Positions 15,472 to 22,709 of a stretch of 64,000 bases of DNA are shown piece by piece; position 1 is the first letter of the stretch; every line of letters begins with the position of its first letter. The DNA comes from Streptomyces sp. BV286 (GTDB taxonomy: Bacteria > Actinomycetota > Actinomycetes > Streptomycetales > Streptomycetaceae), in contig NZ_JAHRIB010000152.1 in the NCBI RefSeq assembly GCF_019090165.1, forward strand, positions 1 through 64,000, given 5' to 3'. The position numbers and the translations under genes were made by a program. Under the pieces are notes generated by a model. That model searched no databases, had not been told where the DNA came from, and saw nothing but the letters and a program-made list of their open reading frames with translations.

Positions 15472-16538
15472 ACCCACCGAAGACGGACGCCCGGCGGCGC
15501 CACGACCCCCAGGTCCGCGGCTTCGCCAGCGACAACTACGCGGGGGCCCACCCCGAGGTGCTCGCCGCCCTGGCCCTGGCCAACGGCGGGCACCAGGTCG
15601 CGTACGGCGAGGACGACTACACCGACCACCTCCAGCAGGTGATACGGGGGCACTTCGGCGCGGGCGCGGAGGCGTTCCCCGTGTTCAACGGCACGGGCGC
15701 CAACGTCGTGGCACTCCAGGCGCTGACCGACCGCTGGGGCGCGGTGATCTGCGCGGAGAGCGCGCACATCAACGTCGACGAGGGCGGTGCTCCCGAGCGG
15801 ATGGGCGGGCTCAAGCTGCTCACGGTGCCCACACCCGACGGGAAGCTGACGCCCGAGCTGATCGACCGGCAGGCGTACGGCTGGGACGACGAGCACCGGG
15901 CGATGCCACAGGTCGTGTCGATCACGCAGAACACCGAGCTGGGCACCGTCTACACGCCCGACGAGGTCCGCGCGATCTGTGACCACGCCCACCAGCACGG
16001 CATGAAGGTGCACCTCGACGGCGCCCGGATAGCGAACGCGGCCGCCTCTCTGGACGTGCCGATGCGGGCCTTCACCAACGCGGTCGGCGTGGACGTCCTG
16101 TCCTTCGGCGGCACCAAGAACGGCGCGCTGTTCGGCGAGGCCGTCGTCGTCCTCAACAGGGACGCCGTCAGCCACATGAAGCATCTGCGCAAGCTGTCGA
16201 TGCAGCTCGCCTCCAAGATGCGCTTCGTGTCGGTGCAGCTGGAGGCACTGCTCGCCAAGGACCTGTGGCTGCGCAACGCCCGCCACGCCAACGACATGGC
16301 CCAGCGGCTCGCCGAGGGCGTGCGCGCGGTGCACGGTGTCGAGATCCTGTACCCGGTGCAGGCCAACGCCGTCTTCGCCCGGCTGCCCCACGACGTGAGC
16401 GAGCGCCTGCAGAAGCGCTACCGCTTCTACTTCTGGGACGAGGCCGCCGGAGACGTGCGCTGGATGTGCGCCTTCGACACGACCGAGGACGACGTCGACG
16501 GCTTCCTGGCGGCGCTCAAGGAGGAGATGGCCCGGTAG
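15468..16538 (+). CDS. Threonine aldolase / beta-eliminating lyase family PLP enzyme
   Basis: A 356-residue fold-type I PLP enzyme of the low-specificity L-threonine aldolase family, which cleaves beta-hydroxy amino acids to glycine and an aldehyde. The opening FASDNYAGAHPEVLAAL and HQVAYGEDDYT, the VHLDGARIANA strand (Asp contacting the pyridine N) and the SFGGTKNGALFGEAVV loop with the Schiff-base Lys are all canonical. GTG 15468 overlaps the SDR stop (GTGA); an in-frame GTG at 15450 is also possible with GGAAAG upstream. Third gene of the DUF6421 operon. Confidence 0.9.
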   Translation: MNPPKTDARRRHDPQVRGFASDNYAGAHPEVLAALALANGGHQVAYGEDDYTDHLQQVIRGHFGAGAEAFPVFNGTGANVVALQALTDRWGAVICAESAHINVDEGGAPERMGGLKLLTVPTPDGKLTPELIDRQAYGWDDEHRAMPQVVSITQNTELGTVYTPDEVRAICDHAHQHGMKVHLDGARIANAAASLDVPMRAFTNAVGVDVLSFGGTKNGALFGEAVVVLNRDAVSHMKHLRKLSMQLASKMRFVSVQLEALLAKDLWLRNARHANDMAQRLAEGVRAVHGVEILYPVQANAVFARLPHDVSERLQKRYRFYFWDEAAGDVRWMCAFDTTEDDVDGFLAALKEEMAR

Positions 16539-16553
16539 CGCAACGGTCGTTAT

Positions 16554-16566
16554 GCATAGCTATACG
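16554..16566. promoter_or_regulatory. Operator 1 of an inverted pair (GCATAGCTATACG)
   Basis: This AT-rich 13-mer with the palindromic core ATAGCTAT lies 17 bases upstream of the -35 element of the transglutaminase promoter. Its exact reverse complement recurs at 16742-16754 inside the gene. Core centres are 189 bp apart, 18.0 helical turns at 10.5 bp per turn. The arrangement suggests repression by looping; the protein is unknown. Confidence 0.6.
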
Positions 16567-16582
16567 GTCACCCGAAAAAGAA

Positions 16583-16612
16583 TTGACTCCCGGGTGGCCG
16601 TATTCCTATGCT
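16583..16612 (+). promoter_or_regulatory. HrdB-type promoter, leaderless, for the transglutaminase gene
   Basis: TTGACT (16583-16588) and TATGCT (16607-16612) are 18 bases apart, close to the vegetative consensus. The ATG at 16621 lies nine bases after the -10 box, so the transcript would begin at or next to the start codon. No ribosome site exists upstream, which agrees with a leaderless mRNA. Confidence 0.75.
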
Positions 16613-16620
16613 CTGCCGAC

Positions 16621-17193
16621 ATGCAACTGACTCAGGACACGCCTGACCTTTCCGCGTATCTGGCTGCCGACGAGGTCGTCGACCACCATCATCCGGTGGT
16701 CCGTGAGGTGGCCGGCCGCCTGGCGAGCCAGGTCGCCGACTCGTATAGCTATGCGCAGGCCGCCTTCGAATTCGTGCGTGACACCATTCCGCACTCCCAG
16801 GACTCCGGTGACCCCCGCGTCACCTGGCGCGCCTCCGACGTGCTGACGCAGCGCACCGGTATCTGCCACGCCAAGGCCCACGCCCTGGCCGCCCTGCTGA
16901 GGGCCGAGGACATCCCGACGGCGTTCTGCTATCAGAAGTTCGAGGTGGTGCACGGACTCGTCGCCGTCCGGTTCGGCGGTGCCTGGCACCGCCAGGACCC
17001 GCGCGGCAACAAGCCGGGCGTGGACGCCCGCTTCTCCCTCGAAGGCGAGCGGCTGGCTTTCACCCTCGACCCGAAGTCCAATGAGATGGACTATCCAGTA
17101 CTGTACGCTGAACCGCACCCGGTCGTTCTGAGTGCCCTCAGGGCCGCCCGCGACCGGCCGCACCTGTGGGAGCTCCTTCCCACCGCACTCTGA
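16621..17193 (+). CDS. Transglutaminase-like cysteine protein
   Basis: A 190-residue cytoplasmic protein with a transglutaminase-like core. The triad is readable as Cys82 (QRTGICHAKAHALAALLRA), His111 (FEVVHGLVAVRF) and Asp126 (WHRQDPRGNK). Bacterial members of this small type act as amidases, peptidases or cross-linkers; the specific reaction is unknown. The start is fixed by the leaderless promoter. Codons 42 and 44 are TAT, rare for Tyr here, because they form the second copy of the 13-bp operator. The B3/B4 gene follows after 21 bases on the same transcript. The pairing suggests a shared task involving aminoacylated or amide-linked substrates, but that is speculation. Confidence 0.85.
   Translation: MQLTQDTPDLSAYLAADEVVDHHHPVVREVAGRLASQVADSYSYAQAAFEFVRDTIPHSQDSGDPRVTWRASDVLTQRTGICHAKAHALAALLRAEDIPTAFCYQKFEVVHGLVAVRFGGAWHRQDPRGNKPGVDARFSLEGERLAFTLDPKSNEMDYPVLYAEPHPVVLSALRAARDRPHLWELLPTAL
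16742..16754. promoter_or_regulatory. Operator 2 of the inverted pair, inside the transglutaminase gene
   Basis: CGTATAGCTATGC is the exact reverse complement of the site at 16554-16566 and shares the ATAGCTAT core. It encodes part of Ser-Tyr-Ser-Tyr with two TAT codons, although TAC dominates in the surrounding genes, which points to selection on the DNA sequence. Confidence 0.6.
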
Positions 17194-17214
17194 TCCAGGC
17201 AGGCAAGGCGGACC

Positions 17215-17919
17215 ATGACTCTCTCGCTCACCGTGTCCGACGAGGTGCGCGCGCTCGCGCCCGGCTTCACGCACGTCGCCGTGGAGGCCCGCGGACTCGT
17301 CAACGGCCCCAGCACGGAAGGCAGCGCGCGGCTCCTGGACGACGCGGCCCGCCGTCTCGCCGTACGGCTGGAGGGGAGCGCCCCGCACGAGGACCCGCAC
17401 ATGGCCGCCTGGCGGAGCGTGTACACGGCGTTCGGCTCCAAGCCGTCGCGGACGCGCAACTCGGCGGAAGCGCTGGCCAGGCGGGCCCTCTCGGACGCCG
17501 GACTGCCCCGCATCAACGTCCTCGTCGACCTCTACAACGCGATCAGCGTCGCCCACCTGATCCCGGTCGGCGGCGAGGACCTCGGGCGGGTGCGGGGCGG
17601 GATGCGCCTCGTGCGTGCCGCGGGGGACGAGGAGTTCGTGACCGTCGCGGGCGGCGAGGAGGCCGTCGAGCACCCCGACGCCGGCGAGGTGGTGTGGTGC
17701 GACGAAGCGGGTGTGACCTGCCGCCGCTGGAACTGGCGACAGGGACCGCGCACCCGGCTGGCCGAGGAGTCGACCTCGGCGGTCTTCCTCCTGGAGAGCC
17801 TGCCCCCGATGCCGGTGGCCGCCGTGGAGGCGGCAGGGGCCGAACTCGCCGGGCTGCTGGAGAAGTTCAGCCCGGGCGCGCGGATCACCGTCCGGGCTCC
17901 GGAGCCGGCGTCTCGCTGA
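17215..17919 (+). CDS. B3/B4 tRNA-binding domain protein
   Basis: A 234-residue free-standing protein of the B3/B4 type, the editing domain otherwise found in phenylalanyl-tRNA synthetase beta chains. Signatures include YTAFGSKPSRTRNSAEALARR (about residues 70-90), LPRINVLVDLYNAISVAHLIPVGG and a C-terminal TSTAVFLLESLPP-like strand (STSAVFLLESLPP here). Stand-alone relatives are suspected to hydrolyse misacylated tRNA or related esters; activity here is unproven. AAGG precedes the ATG. It is co-transcribed with the transglutaminase-like gene, 21 bases upstream. Confidence 0.85.
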   Translation: MTLSLTVSDEVRALAPGFTHVAVEARGLVNGPSTEGSARLLDDAARRLAVRLEGSAPHEDPHMAAWRSVYTAFGSKPSRTRNSAEALARRALSDAGLPRINVLVDLYNAISVAHLIPVGGEDLGRVRGGMRLVRAAGDEEFVTVAGGEEAVEHPDAGEVVWCDEAGVTCRRWNWRQGPRTRLAEESTSAVFLLESLPPMPVAAVEAAGAELAGLLEKFSPGARITVRAPEPASR

Positions 17920-17955
17920 CGACCGGAACCCTGCCCGTGCCGCGGCTGCCGCCGG

Positions 17956-18684
17956 TCAGCGGGCCTCGGCGGCCTTCACCTCTTCGGGCGTCGGAGCGGT
18001 GCCGCCGAGGTGCGCCGGCATCCACCATGTGTCGTCCGGGCCCTTGGGGCGTACGGGGTAGGCGCGCTGGGCGGCTTCCAGGAGCTCCTGCACGCGCTCG
18101 CGCAGCTGCCGGGTGATCGCACCCGCGTACTTGTCGCGCGACGCTTCTATGGCCTCGCCGACGCGGATGGTGATCGGGATGTGGTTGCGCTTGAAGTTGC
18201 GCGGGTGCCCCTTGGTCCACAGGCGCTGGGTGCCCCACACGGCCATCGGGATCAGCGGGACGCCGGCCTCCTGGGCCATGCGCGCGGCACCCGACTTGAA
18301 GCTCTTCAGCGTGAACGACTGGGAGATCGTGGCCTCGGGGAAGACACCGACGATCTCACCGGAGCGCAGCGACTCCAGCGCGTGCGCGTAAGCCGTCTCG
18401 CCCTGCTTGCGGTCCACGGGGATGTGCTTCATGTTGCGCATCAGGGGGCCGGAGATCTTGTGCCGGAACACCGACTCCTTCGCCATGAAACGGACCAGGC
18501 GCTTCTGGGGCAGGGCGGCGAGCCCGTCGAAGATGAAGTCGAGATAGCCGATGTGATTGCTCACCAGCACGGCACCGCCCGTGCGCGGGATGTTCTCCGA
18601 ACCCTTGAGATCGATCTTCAGGTCCCAGGCCTTGAACAATGTCTGGGCGAGACCGATGGCGGGACGGTAGGCAAGCTCAGCCAT
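17956..18684 (-). CDS. 1-acyl-glycerol-3-phosphate acyltransferase-like protein
   Basis: A 242-residue lysophospholipid acyltransferase of the PlsC family, which transfers an acyl group to a glycerophosphate or similar lipid at the inner membrane face. The four blocks are visible: VSNHIGYLDFIF (NHx4D, catalytic His/Asp), MKHIPVDRKQG, GVFPEATIS (block III) and VPLIPMAVWGTQ (block IV). The C terminus is Ala/Glu-rich. Convergent with the B3/B4 gene (36-base gap). The extra C-terminal residues after block IV are usual for the actinobacterial group. Confidence 0.9.
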   Translation of the reverse strand: MAELAYRPAIGLAQTLFKAWDLKIDLKGSENIPRTGGAVLVSNHIGYLDFIFDGLAALPQKRLVRFMAKESVFRHKISGPLMRNMKHIPVDRKQGETAYAHALESLRSGEIVGVFPEATISQSFTLKSFKSGAARMAQEAGVPLIPMAVWGTQRLWTKGHPRNFKRNHIPITIRVGEAIEASRDKYAGAITRQLRERVQELLEAAQRAYPVRPKGPDDTWWMPAHLGGTAPTPEEVKAAEAR

Positions 18685-18870
18685 GAACGGCGTGGACCCT
18701 TCTCTGTTGTGCCCGGGGAGAAGCTCCGGCGGGTAACTTACGCTGCCGTAGGTTTACGGCATTGCGCAGATCGTGCCCGAAGAACGGACGAGTGACCAGC
18801 CCTGGTGCCGCAGATCGGCGAGATCCTCGTCACGTCACCCCTTGATCCACCTCGGCTTTTTACGTGGCCT

Positions 18871-19287
18871 TTACTCCGCTCGAACCGCCACGCGGCGTAC
18901 GAGCAGGTACATCTCGCACCCGAGGCAGTACCCGAACACCGCGTTGAGAAACGCGGCCGCCAGCGCCGCCCCGGTCGCCGCGAGCCCCAGCCACTCGGGG
19001 CCCACCGCGTACCCGAGGAGTCCCACCACCGCGAAGGCGAGTCCGACCCCCTGTGCGAACCGTGGCGGTTCGGGCGACTCGAACTCCGTCGGCGGCCCGA
19101 TCCGCGGGCGTACGAACCGCCGGAACAGCAGGCCGTACGGGGAGCGGCCGACGCCCCCTGCCGCACCGAGCGCGAACGCCAGCGTCTGCCAGGCCAGCAG
19201 CCAGGCGCTGCCGGTGATCAGCACGACCGCCAGCACCACGGTCGTCACGGCCGCTCCGAAGCGCGGCCCCCTCACGTCAATGTCCAT
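18871..19287 (-). CDS. DUF4395 family membrane protein
   Basis: A 138-residue integral membrane protein with four hydrophobic segments (about residues 10-45 as a hairpin, and 78-125), MDIDVRGPRFGAA at the N terminus and a conserved NAVFGYCLGCEMYLL segment with a CLGC cysteine pair near the end. This matches DUF4395. Family members sit beside thioredoxin-like or sulfurtransferase genes, and here the divergent neighbour is a membrane-anchored thioredoxin 75 bases away. A role in membrane thiol redox exchange is inferred from the CxxC and the pairing. Confidence 0.85.
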   Translation of the reverse strand: MDIDVRGPRFGAAVTTVVLAVVLITGSAWLLAWQTLAFALGAAGGVGRSPYGLLFRRFVRPRIGPPTEFESPEPPRFAQGVGLAFAVVGLLGYAVGPEWLGLAATGAALAAAFLNAVFGYCLGCEMYLLVRRVAVRAE

Positions 19288-19362
19288 GAATCAAGCATTC
19301 CGCACGAAGAACCTTCCGCGACCGCGGGAATCTTTGCAGTCGCGTGAACGCTGAAGCCGGGG

Positions 19363-19785
19363 ATGACCGGACTTGTGGTGTGCGTGGTGGTGCTTGCGGC
19401 GGCGAGCGCCTACGGAGTGCTGAACCGACGGCGGAGCGGGAGAGTCAGAGTGCGCGGGCGGGACGGCGGAAAGCGGCTCAGCGCGACCGAACTGGGCGAG
19501 GACCTCGGCGAGCGCGCCACGCTCGTCCAGTTCTCCAGCGCCTTCTGCGCGCCCTGCCGGGCGACCCGCAGGGTGCTCGGCGAGGTGGCCGCCATGGTGC
19601 CGGGCGTGAGCCACGTCGAGATCGACGCCGAGAACCGTCTCGACCTCGTACGCGAACTCGACATCCTCAAGACGCCGACCGTGCTCGTCCTCGACGCCGA
19701 CGGCAGAGTCGTACGGCGCGCGACCGGACAGCCGCGCCGCGCGGACGTCATCGCCGCGCTGGGCGAGGCGGTCGAAACCCCCTGA
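19363..19785 (+). CDS. Membrane-anchored thioredoxin family protein
   Basis: A 140-residue protein with an N-terminal transmembrane anchor (residues 2-20) and a thioredoxin fold. The active site is FSSAFCAPCRATRR, a CAPC variant of the usual CGPC, followed by the cis-proline strand LKTPTVLVLDADGR. The domain faces either side depending on anchor orientation; the Arg-rich stretch after the helix (NRRRSGRVRVRGRDG) favours a cytoplasmic domain. Divergent from DUF4395, whose CLGC motif is a plausible redox partner. Reductant and target are unknown. Confidence 0.88.
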   Translation: MTGLVVCVVVLAAASAYGVLNRRRSGRVRVRGRDGGKRLSATELGEDLGERATLVQFSSAFCAPCRATRRVLGEVAAMVPGVSHVEIDAENRLDLVRELDILKTPTVLVLDADGRVVRRATGQPRRADVIAALGEAVETP

Positions 19786-19873
19786 TCCGCGAGGCTGGAG
19801 GCCGCCGGTGACGCATCTCCCACATGACGGGACGCACTTGACTGCACCCGCCACCTATCGTCAGCCTGACCGT

Positions 19874-19963
19874 ATGGTGCCGGAACTCCTTCTCGTCGAG
19901 CGCGAACGCCATCGGACCGCGACCCTCGTCCGCGGTGTGAGCGGGCGCTGTCCGGGCTGCTGA
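19874..19963 (+). CDS. Possible 29-residue leader peptide ending in Cys-Pro-Gly-Cys
   Basis: The small frame MVPELLLVERERHRTATLVR followed by GVSGRCPGC and a stop lies 44 bases before the flavin reductase start. It resembles the short actinobacterial leader peptides (LL..R.H...R..S..C pattern) that precede sulfur-assimilation and related redox genes, where Cys-codon stalling could control the downstream gene. The ribosome site is weak and the promoter is not clear, so the call rests on pattern and position only. Confidence 0.4.
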   Translation: MVPELLLVERERHRTATLVRGVSGRCPGC

Positions 19964-20007
19964 GCAGTCAAGGACCAGCGATTCGTCCCACGCAGAAGGA
20001 CAACTCC

Positions 20008-20517
20008 ATGACGGCCACGCCCGATCTCAGCACCCCCCGACTCGCCTCTCCCGATCTCCTGCGCTCCGTCTTCAGGCGGCACGCGGCCGGTGTCGCCGTG
20101 ATCACCGCACGGGGCGAGGAGGGCCCGGTGGGCTTCACCGCCACCTCGCTCGCCTCCGTGTCCGCCGAGCCGCCGATGATCTCCTTCGGCATCGGTACCG
20201 GTGCCTCCAGCTGGCCGGCGATCGCCCGGACGGACCACGTGGGCGTCCACATACTCGGCGAGCACCAGCGGGAGCTGGCCGCCACCTTCGCCCGCAGCGG
20301 CGCCGACCGTTTCGGCGAGCCCACCGCCTGGCGCGAGGGCCCCGAGGGCGTTCCGGTGCTCGACGGCGTCCTCGCCTGGCTCGTGTGCCGGATCGTCACC
20401 CGGGTGCCCGCGGGGGACCACCGCATCGTGCTGGCCGAGGTGGTGCTCGGGGACCCCGCCGGTGCGGGACGCCCCCTCCTGTACCACCAGGGGCGTTTCG
20501 GCGGACTGCGGGAATGA
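20008..20517 (+). CDS. Flavin reductase family protein
   Basis: A 169-residue FMN-binding split-barrel protein: LRSVFRRHAAGVAVITARGEEGPVGFTATSLASVSAEPP is the canonical opening and ISFGIGTGASSWPAI the flavin-contacting segment, ending in PLLYHQGRFGGL, which is diagnostic of the NAD(P)H:flavin oxidoreductase (HpaC/SsuE-like) family. It supplies FMNH2 to a monooxygenase or acts as a quinone/flavin reductase. Start ATG 20008 follows AGAAGGACA. A possible Cys leader peptide precedes it, and thioredoxin/DUF4395 and etfBA flank it, all redox genes. Confidence 0.92.
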   Translation: MTATPDLSTPRLASPDLLRSVFRRHAAGVAVITARGEEGPVGFTATSLASVSAEPPMISFGIGTGASSWPAIARTDHVGVHILGEHQRELAATFARSGADRFGEPTAWREGPEGVPVLDGVLAWLVCRIVTRVPAGDHRIVLAEVVLGDPAGAGRPLLYHQGRFGGLRE

Positions 20518-20649
20518 CGGGAGGGATCCGCCGAGCCGTCCGGCCCACCTCGCCTGCGAGAGCGTCGAGTTCCGATTACGCTGCGTTGCGAAGGTCACAG
20601 TTCAAAGCGCTTGCTTAGAGGGAACCACCTGCGGGAGCGTAGATGTGCG

Positions 20650-20661
20650 TACTGGCGAGTA
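20650..20661. promoter_or_regulatory. Palindromic site TACTGGCGAGTA upstream of etfB
   Basis: TACT and AGTA arms flank a GGCG centre, followed by the AT-rich run ATATT, about 110 bases before the etfB start and 55 bases before a TATGCT -10-like box (20716-20721). The shape fits a TetR-type repressor site; genes for beta-oxidation and electron-transfer flavoprotein are commonly under such control. The binding protein is not in this window. Confidence 0.4.
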
Positions 20662-20769
20662 ATATTTCGCCCGGAGCGCGGGTCGCCCCCACCGGGAACG
20701 GCCGCTTCAGGCGCCTATGCTGCCCGTAGGCAGGCAGCCCAGAAAAGACGATGCAGTAGGAGAGCCGGC

Positions 20770-21555
20770 GTGAGCTTGAGGATCGTTGTCACTGTTAAGT
20801 ACGTGCCCGACGCCACTGGCGACCGGCACTTCGCCGAGGACCTGACCGTCGACCGTGACGACGTGGACGGCCTGCTGTCGGAGCTCGACGAGTACGCGGT
20901 CGAGCAGGCCCTGCAGATCGCCGACGAGGCGGACGACGCGGAGATCACCGTGCTGACCGTCGGCCCCGAGGACGCCAAGGACGCGCTGCGCAAGGCGCTG
21001 TCGATGGGCGCCGACAAGGCCATCCACGTCGAGGACGACGACCTGCACGGCACCGACGCCATCGGTACCTCCCTGGTGCTGGCCAAGGCGATCGAGAAGG
21101 CCGGCTACGACCTGGTGATCTCCGGCATGGCCTCCACCGACGGCACCATGGGCGTCGTCCCGGCCCTGCTGGCCGAGCGCCTGGGCGTCCCGCAGGTCAC
21201 CCTGCTCTCCGAGGTCTCCGTCGAGGACGGTGTCGTCAAGGGCCGCCGTGACGGCGACTCCGCCTCCGAGCAGCTGGAGGCCTCCCTGCCGGCGGTCGTG
21301 TCCGTCACCGACCAGTCCGGTGAGGCCCGTTACCCGTCCTTCAAGGGCATCATGGCCGCCAAGAAGAAGCCGGTTCAGTCCTGGGACCTGGAGGACCTGG
21401 AGATCGACGCGGACGAGGTCGGTCTCGACGGTTCCTGGACCAGGGTCGACGCCGCGACCGAGCGCCCGGCGCGCACCGCCGGCACGATCGTCAAGGACGA
21501 GGGCGAGGGCGGCAAGCAGCTCGCCGAGTTCCTCGCGGGCCAGAAGTTCATCTAG
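20770..21555 (+). CDS. etfB: Electron transfer flavoprotein beta subunit
   Basis: A 261-residue ETF beta chain, the AMP-binding partner in the heterodimer that carries electrons from acyl-CoA dehydrogenases to the quinone pool. Recognisable parts are IVVTVKYVPDATG at the start, the VEQALQIADEADDAEITVLTVGPEDAKDALRKALSMGADKAIHV core and the RYPSFKGIMAAKKKPVQ segment near the C terminus. GTG 20770 has AGGAG eight bases upstream. EtfA follows after 104 bases with its own ribosome site. A palindromic operator candidate lies upstream. Confidence 0.96.
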   Translation: MSLRIVVTVKYVPDATGDRHFAEDLTVDRDDVDGLLSELDEYAVEQALQIADEADDAEITVLTVGPEDAKDALRKALSMGADKAIHVEDDDLHGTDAIGTSLVLAKAIEKAGYDLVISGMASTDGTMGVVPALLAERLGVPQVTLLSEVSVEDGVVKGRRDGDSASEQLEASLPAVVSVTDQSGEARYPSFKGIMAAKKKPVQSWDLEDLEIDADEVGLDGSWTRVDAATERPARTAGTIVKDEGEGGKQLAEFLAGQKFI

Positions 21556-21659
21556 CGGCCTCGGGTCCGGGGCACGCCCCGGCCCGACACGGCACGGCAC
21601 GCAGGTCCGGCACTCGCTGACCGCCCCTCATCTTTCGCAAGCAGGAGAGAAGAAGTCCC

Positions 21660-22622
21660 ATGGCTGAAGTTCTCGTCTACGTCGACCACGTGGACGGCGC
21701 CGTCCGCAAGCCCACCCTGGAGCTGCTGACGCTGGCCCGCCGCATCGGCGAGCCCGTCGCCGTCGCGCTGGGCAACGGCGCCGCCGACACCGCCGCCGCG
21801 CTCGCCGAGCACGGCGCGGTCAAGGTCCTCACCCACGAAGCCGCCGAGTACAGCGACTACCTCGTCGTACCGAAGGTGGAGGCCCTCCAGGCCGCGTACG
21901 AGGCCGTCTCCCCGGCCGCCGTGCTCGTCCCGTCCTCCGCCGAGGGCAAGGAGATCGCCGCCCGTCTCGCGGTCCGCATCGGCTCGGGCATCATCACCGA
22001 CGCCGTCGACCTGGAGGCCGGTGACGAGGGCCCGGTGGCCACGCAGTCCGCGTTCGCCGCCTCCTTCACCACCAAGACCCGTGTCTCCAAGGGCACCCCG
22101 GTCATCACGGTCAAGCCGAACTCGGCCGCCGTGGAGGCCGCCCCGGCCGCCGGCGCGGTCGAGGCGCTGTCCGTCACGTTCTCGGACAAGGCGACCGGCA
22201 CCAAGGTCACCGCCCGTACCCCGCGCGAGTCGACCGGCCGCCCGGAGCTGACCGAGGCCGCGATCGTGGTCTCCGGTGGCCGTGGCGTCAACGGCGCCGA
22301 GAACTTCTCGGTCATCGAGGCGCTCGCCGACTCCCTCGGCGCGGCCGTCGGCGCCTCGCGTGCCGCGGTGGACGCGGGCTGGTACCCGCACACCAACCAG
22401 GTCGGCCAGACCGGCAAGTCCGTCTCCCCGCAGCTGTACATCGCCTCGGGCATCTCCGGCGCGATCCAGCACCGGGCCGGCATGCAGACCTCGAAGACGA
22501 TCGTCGCGGTCAACAAGGACGCCGAGGCCCCGATCTTCGACCTGGTCGACTACGGCGTGGTCGGCGACCTCTTCGAGGTCGTCCCGCAGCTCACCGAGGA
22601 GATCAAGACCCGCAAGGGCTGA
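21660..22622 (+). CDS. etfA: Electron transfer flavoprotein alpha subunit
   Basis: A 320-residue ETF alpha chain that holds the FAD. The N-terminal domain (1-190) matches ETF alpha/beta folds, and the C-terminal FAD domain shows IVVSGGRGV, the Arg-x-x-Val-Asp-type segment SRAAVDAGWYPHTNQVGQTGKSVSPQLYIASGISGAIQH and the terminal VVGDLFEVVPQL. With EtfB it accepts electrons from several dehydrogenases. AAGCAGGAGAG precedes the ATG. The transcript ends in strong hairpins at 22636-22708. Confidence 0.97.
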   Translation: MAEVLVYVDHVDGAVRKPTLELLTLARRIGEPVAVALGNGAADTAAALAEHGAVKVLTHEAAEYSDYLVVPKVEALQAAYEAVSPAAVLVPSSAEGKEIAARLAVRIGSGIITDAVDLEAGDEGPVATQSAFAASFTTKTRVSKGTPVITVKPNSAAVEAAPAAGAVEALSVTFSDKATGTKVTARTPRESTGRPELTEAAIVVSGGRGVNGAENFSVIEALADSLGAAVGASRAAVDAGWYPHTNQVGQTGKSVSPQLYIASGISGAIQHRAGMQTSKTIVAVNKDAEAPIFDLVDYGVVGDLFEVVPQLTEEIKTRKG

Positions 22623-22635
22623 GCGTCCTCCTGAG

Positions 22636-22708
22636 TGCCGGGCACGTGCCCGGCAGGTGCTTCGTGCCCATGGGGCCCCGGCGACCGTCCAGGTCGCCGG
22701 GGCCCCAT
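22636..22708. terminator. Double hairpin terminator after etfA
   Basis: A perfect 20-bp palindrome (22636-22655, TGCCGGGCACGTGCCCGGCA) is followed by a larger hairpin: a 17-bp perfect stem 22670-22686 / 22692-22708 with a GTCCA loop. It lies between etfA and the convergent EEP gene, whose stop begins at 22710, and can end transcription from both sides. Confidence 0.88.
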
Positions 22709-22709
22709 C

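Noticed and set aside
19838..19861. Vegetative promoter TTGACT...TATCGT before the leader peptide
   Set aside because: The spacer is only 12 bases, too short for a standard promoter.
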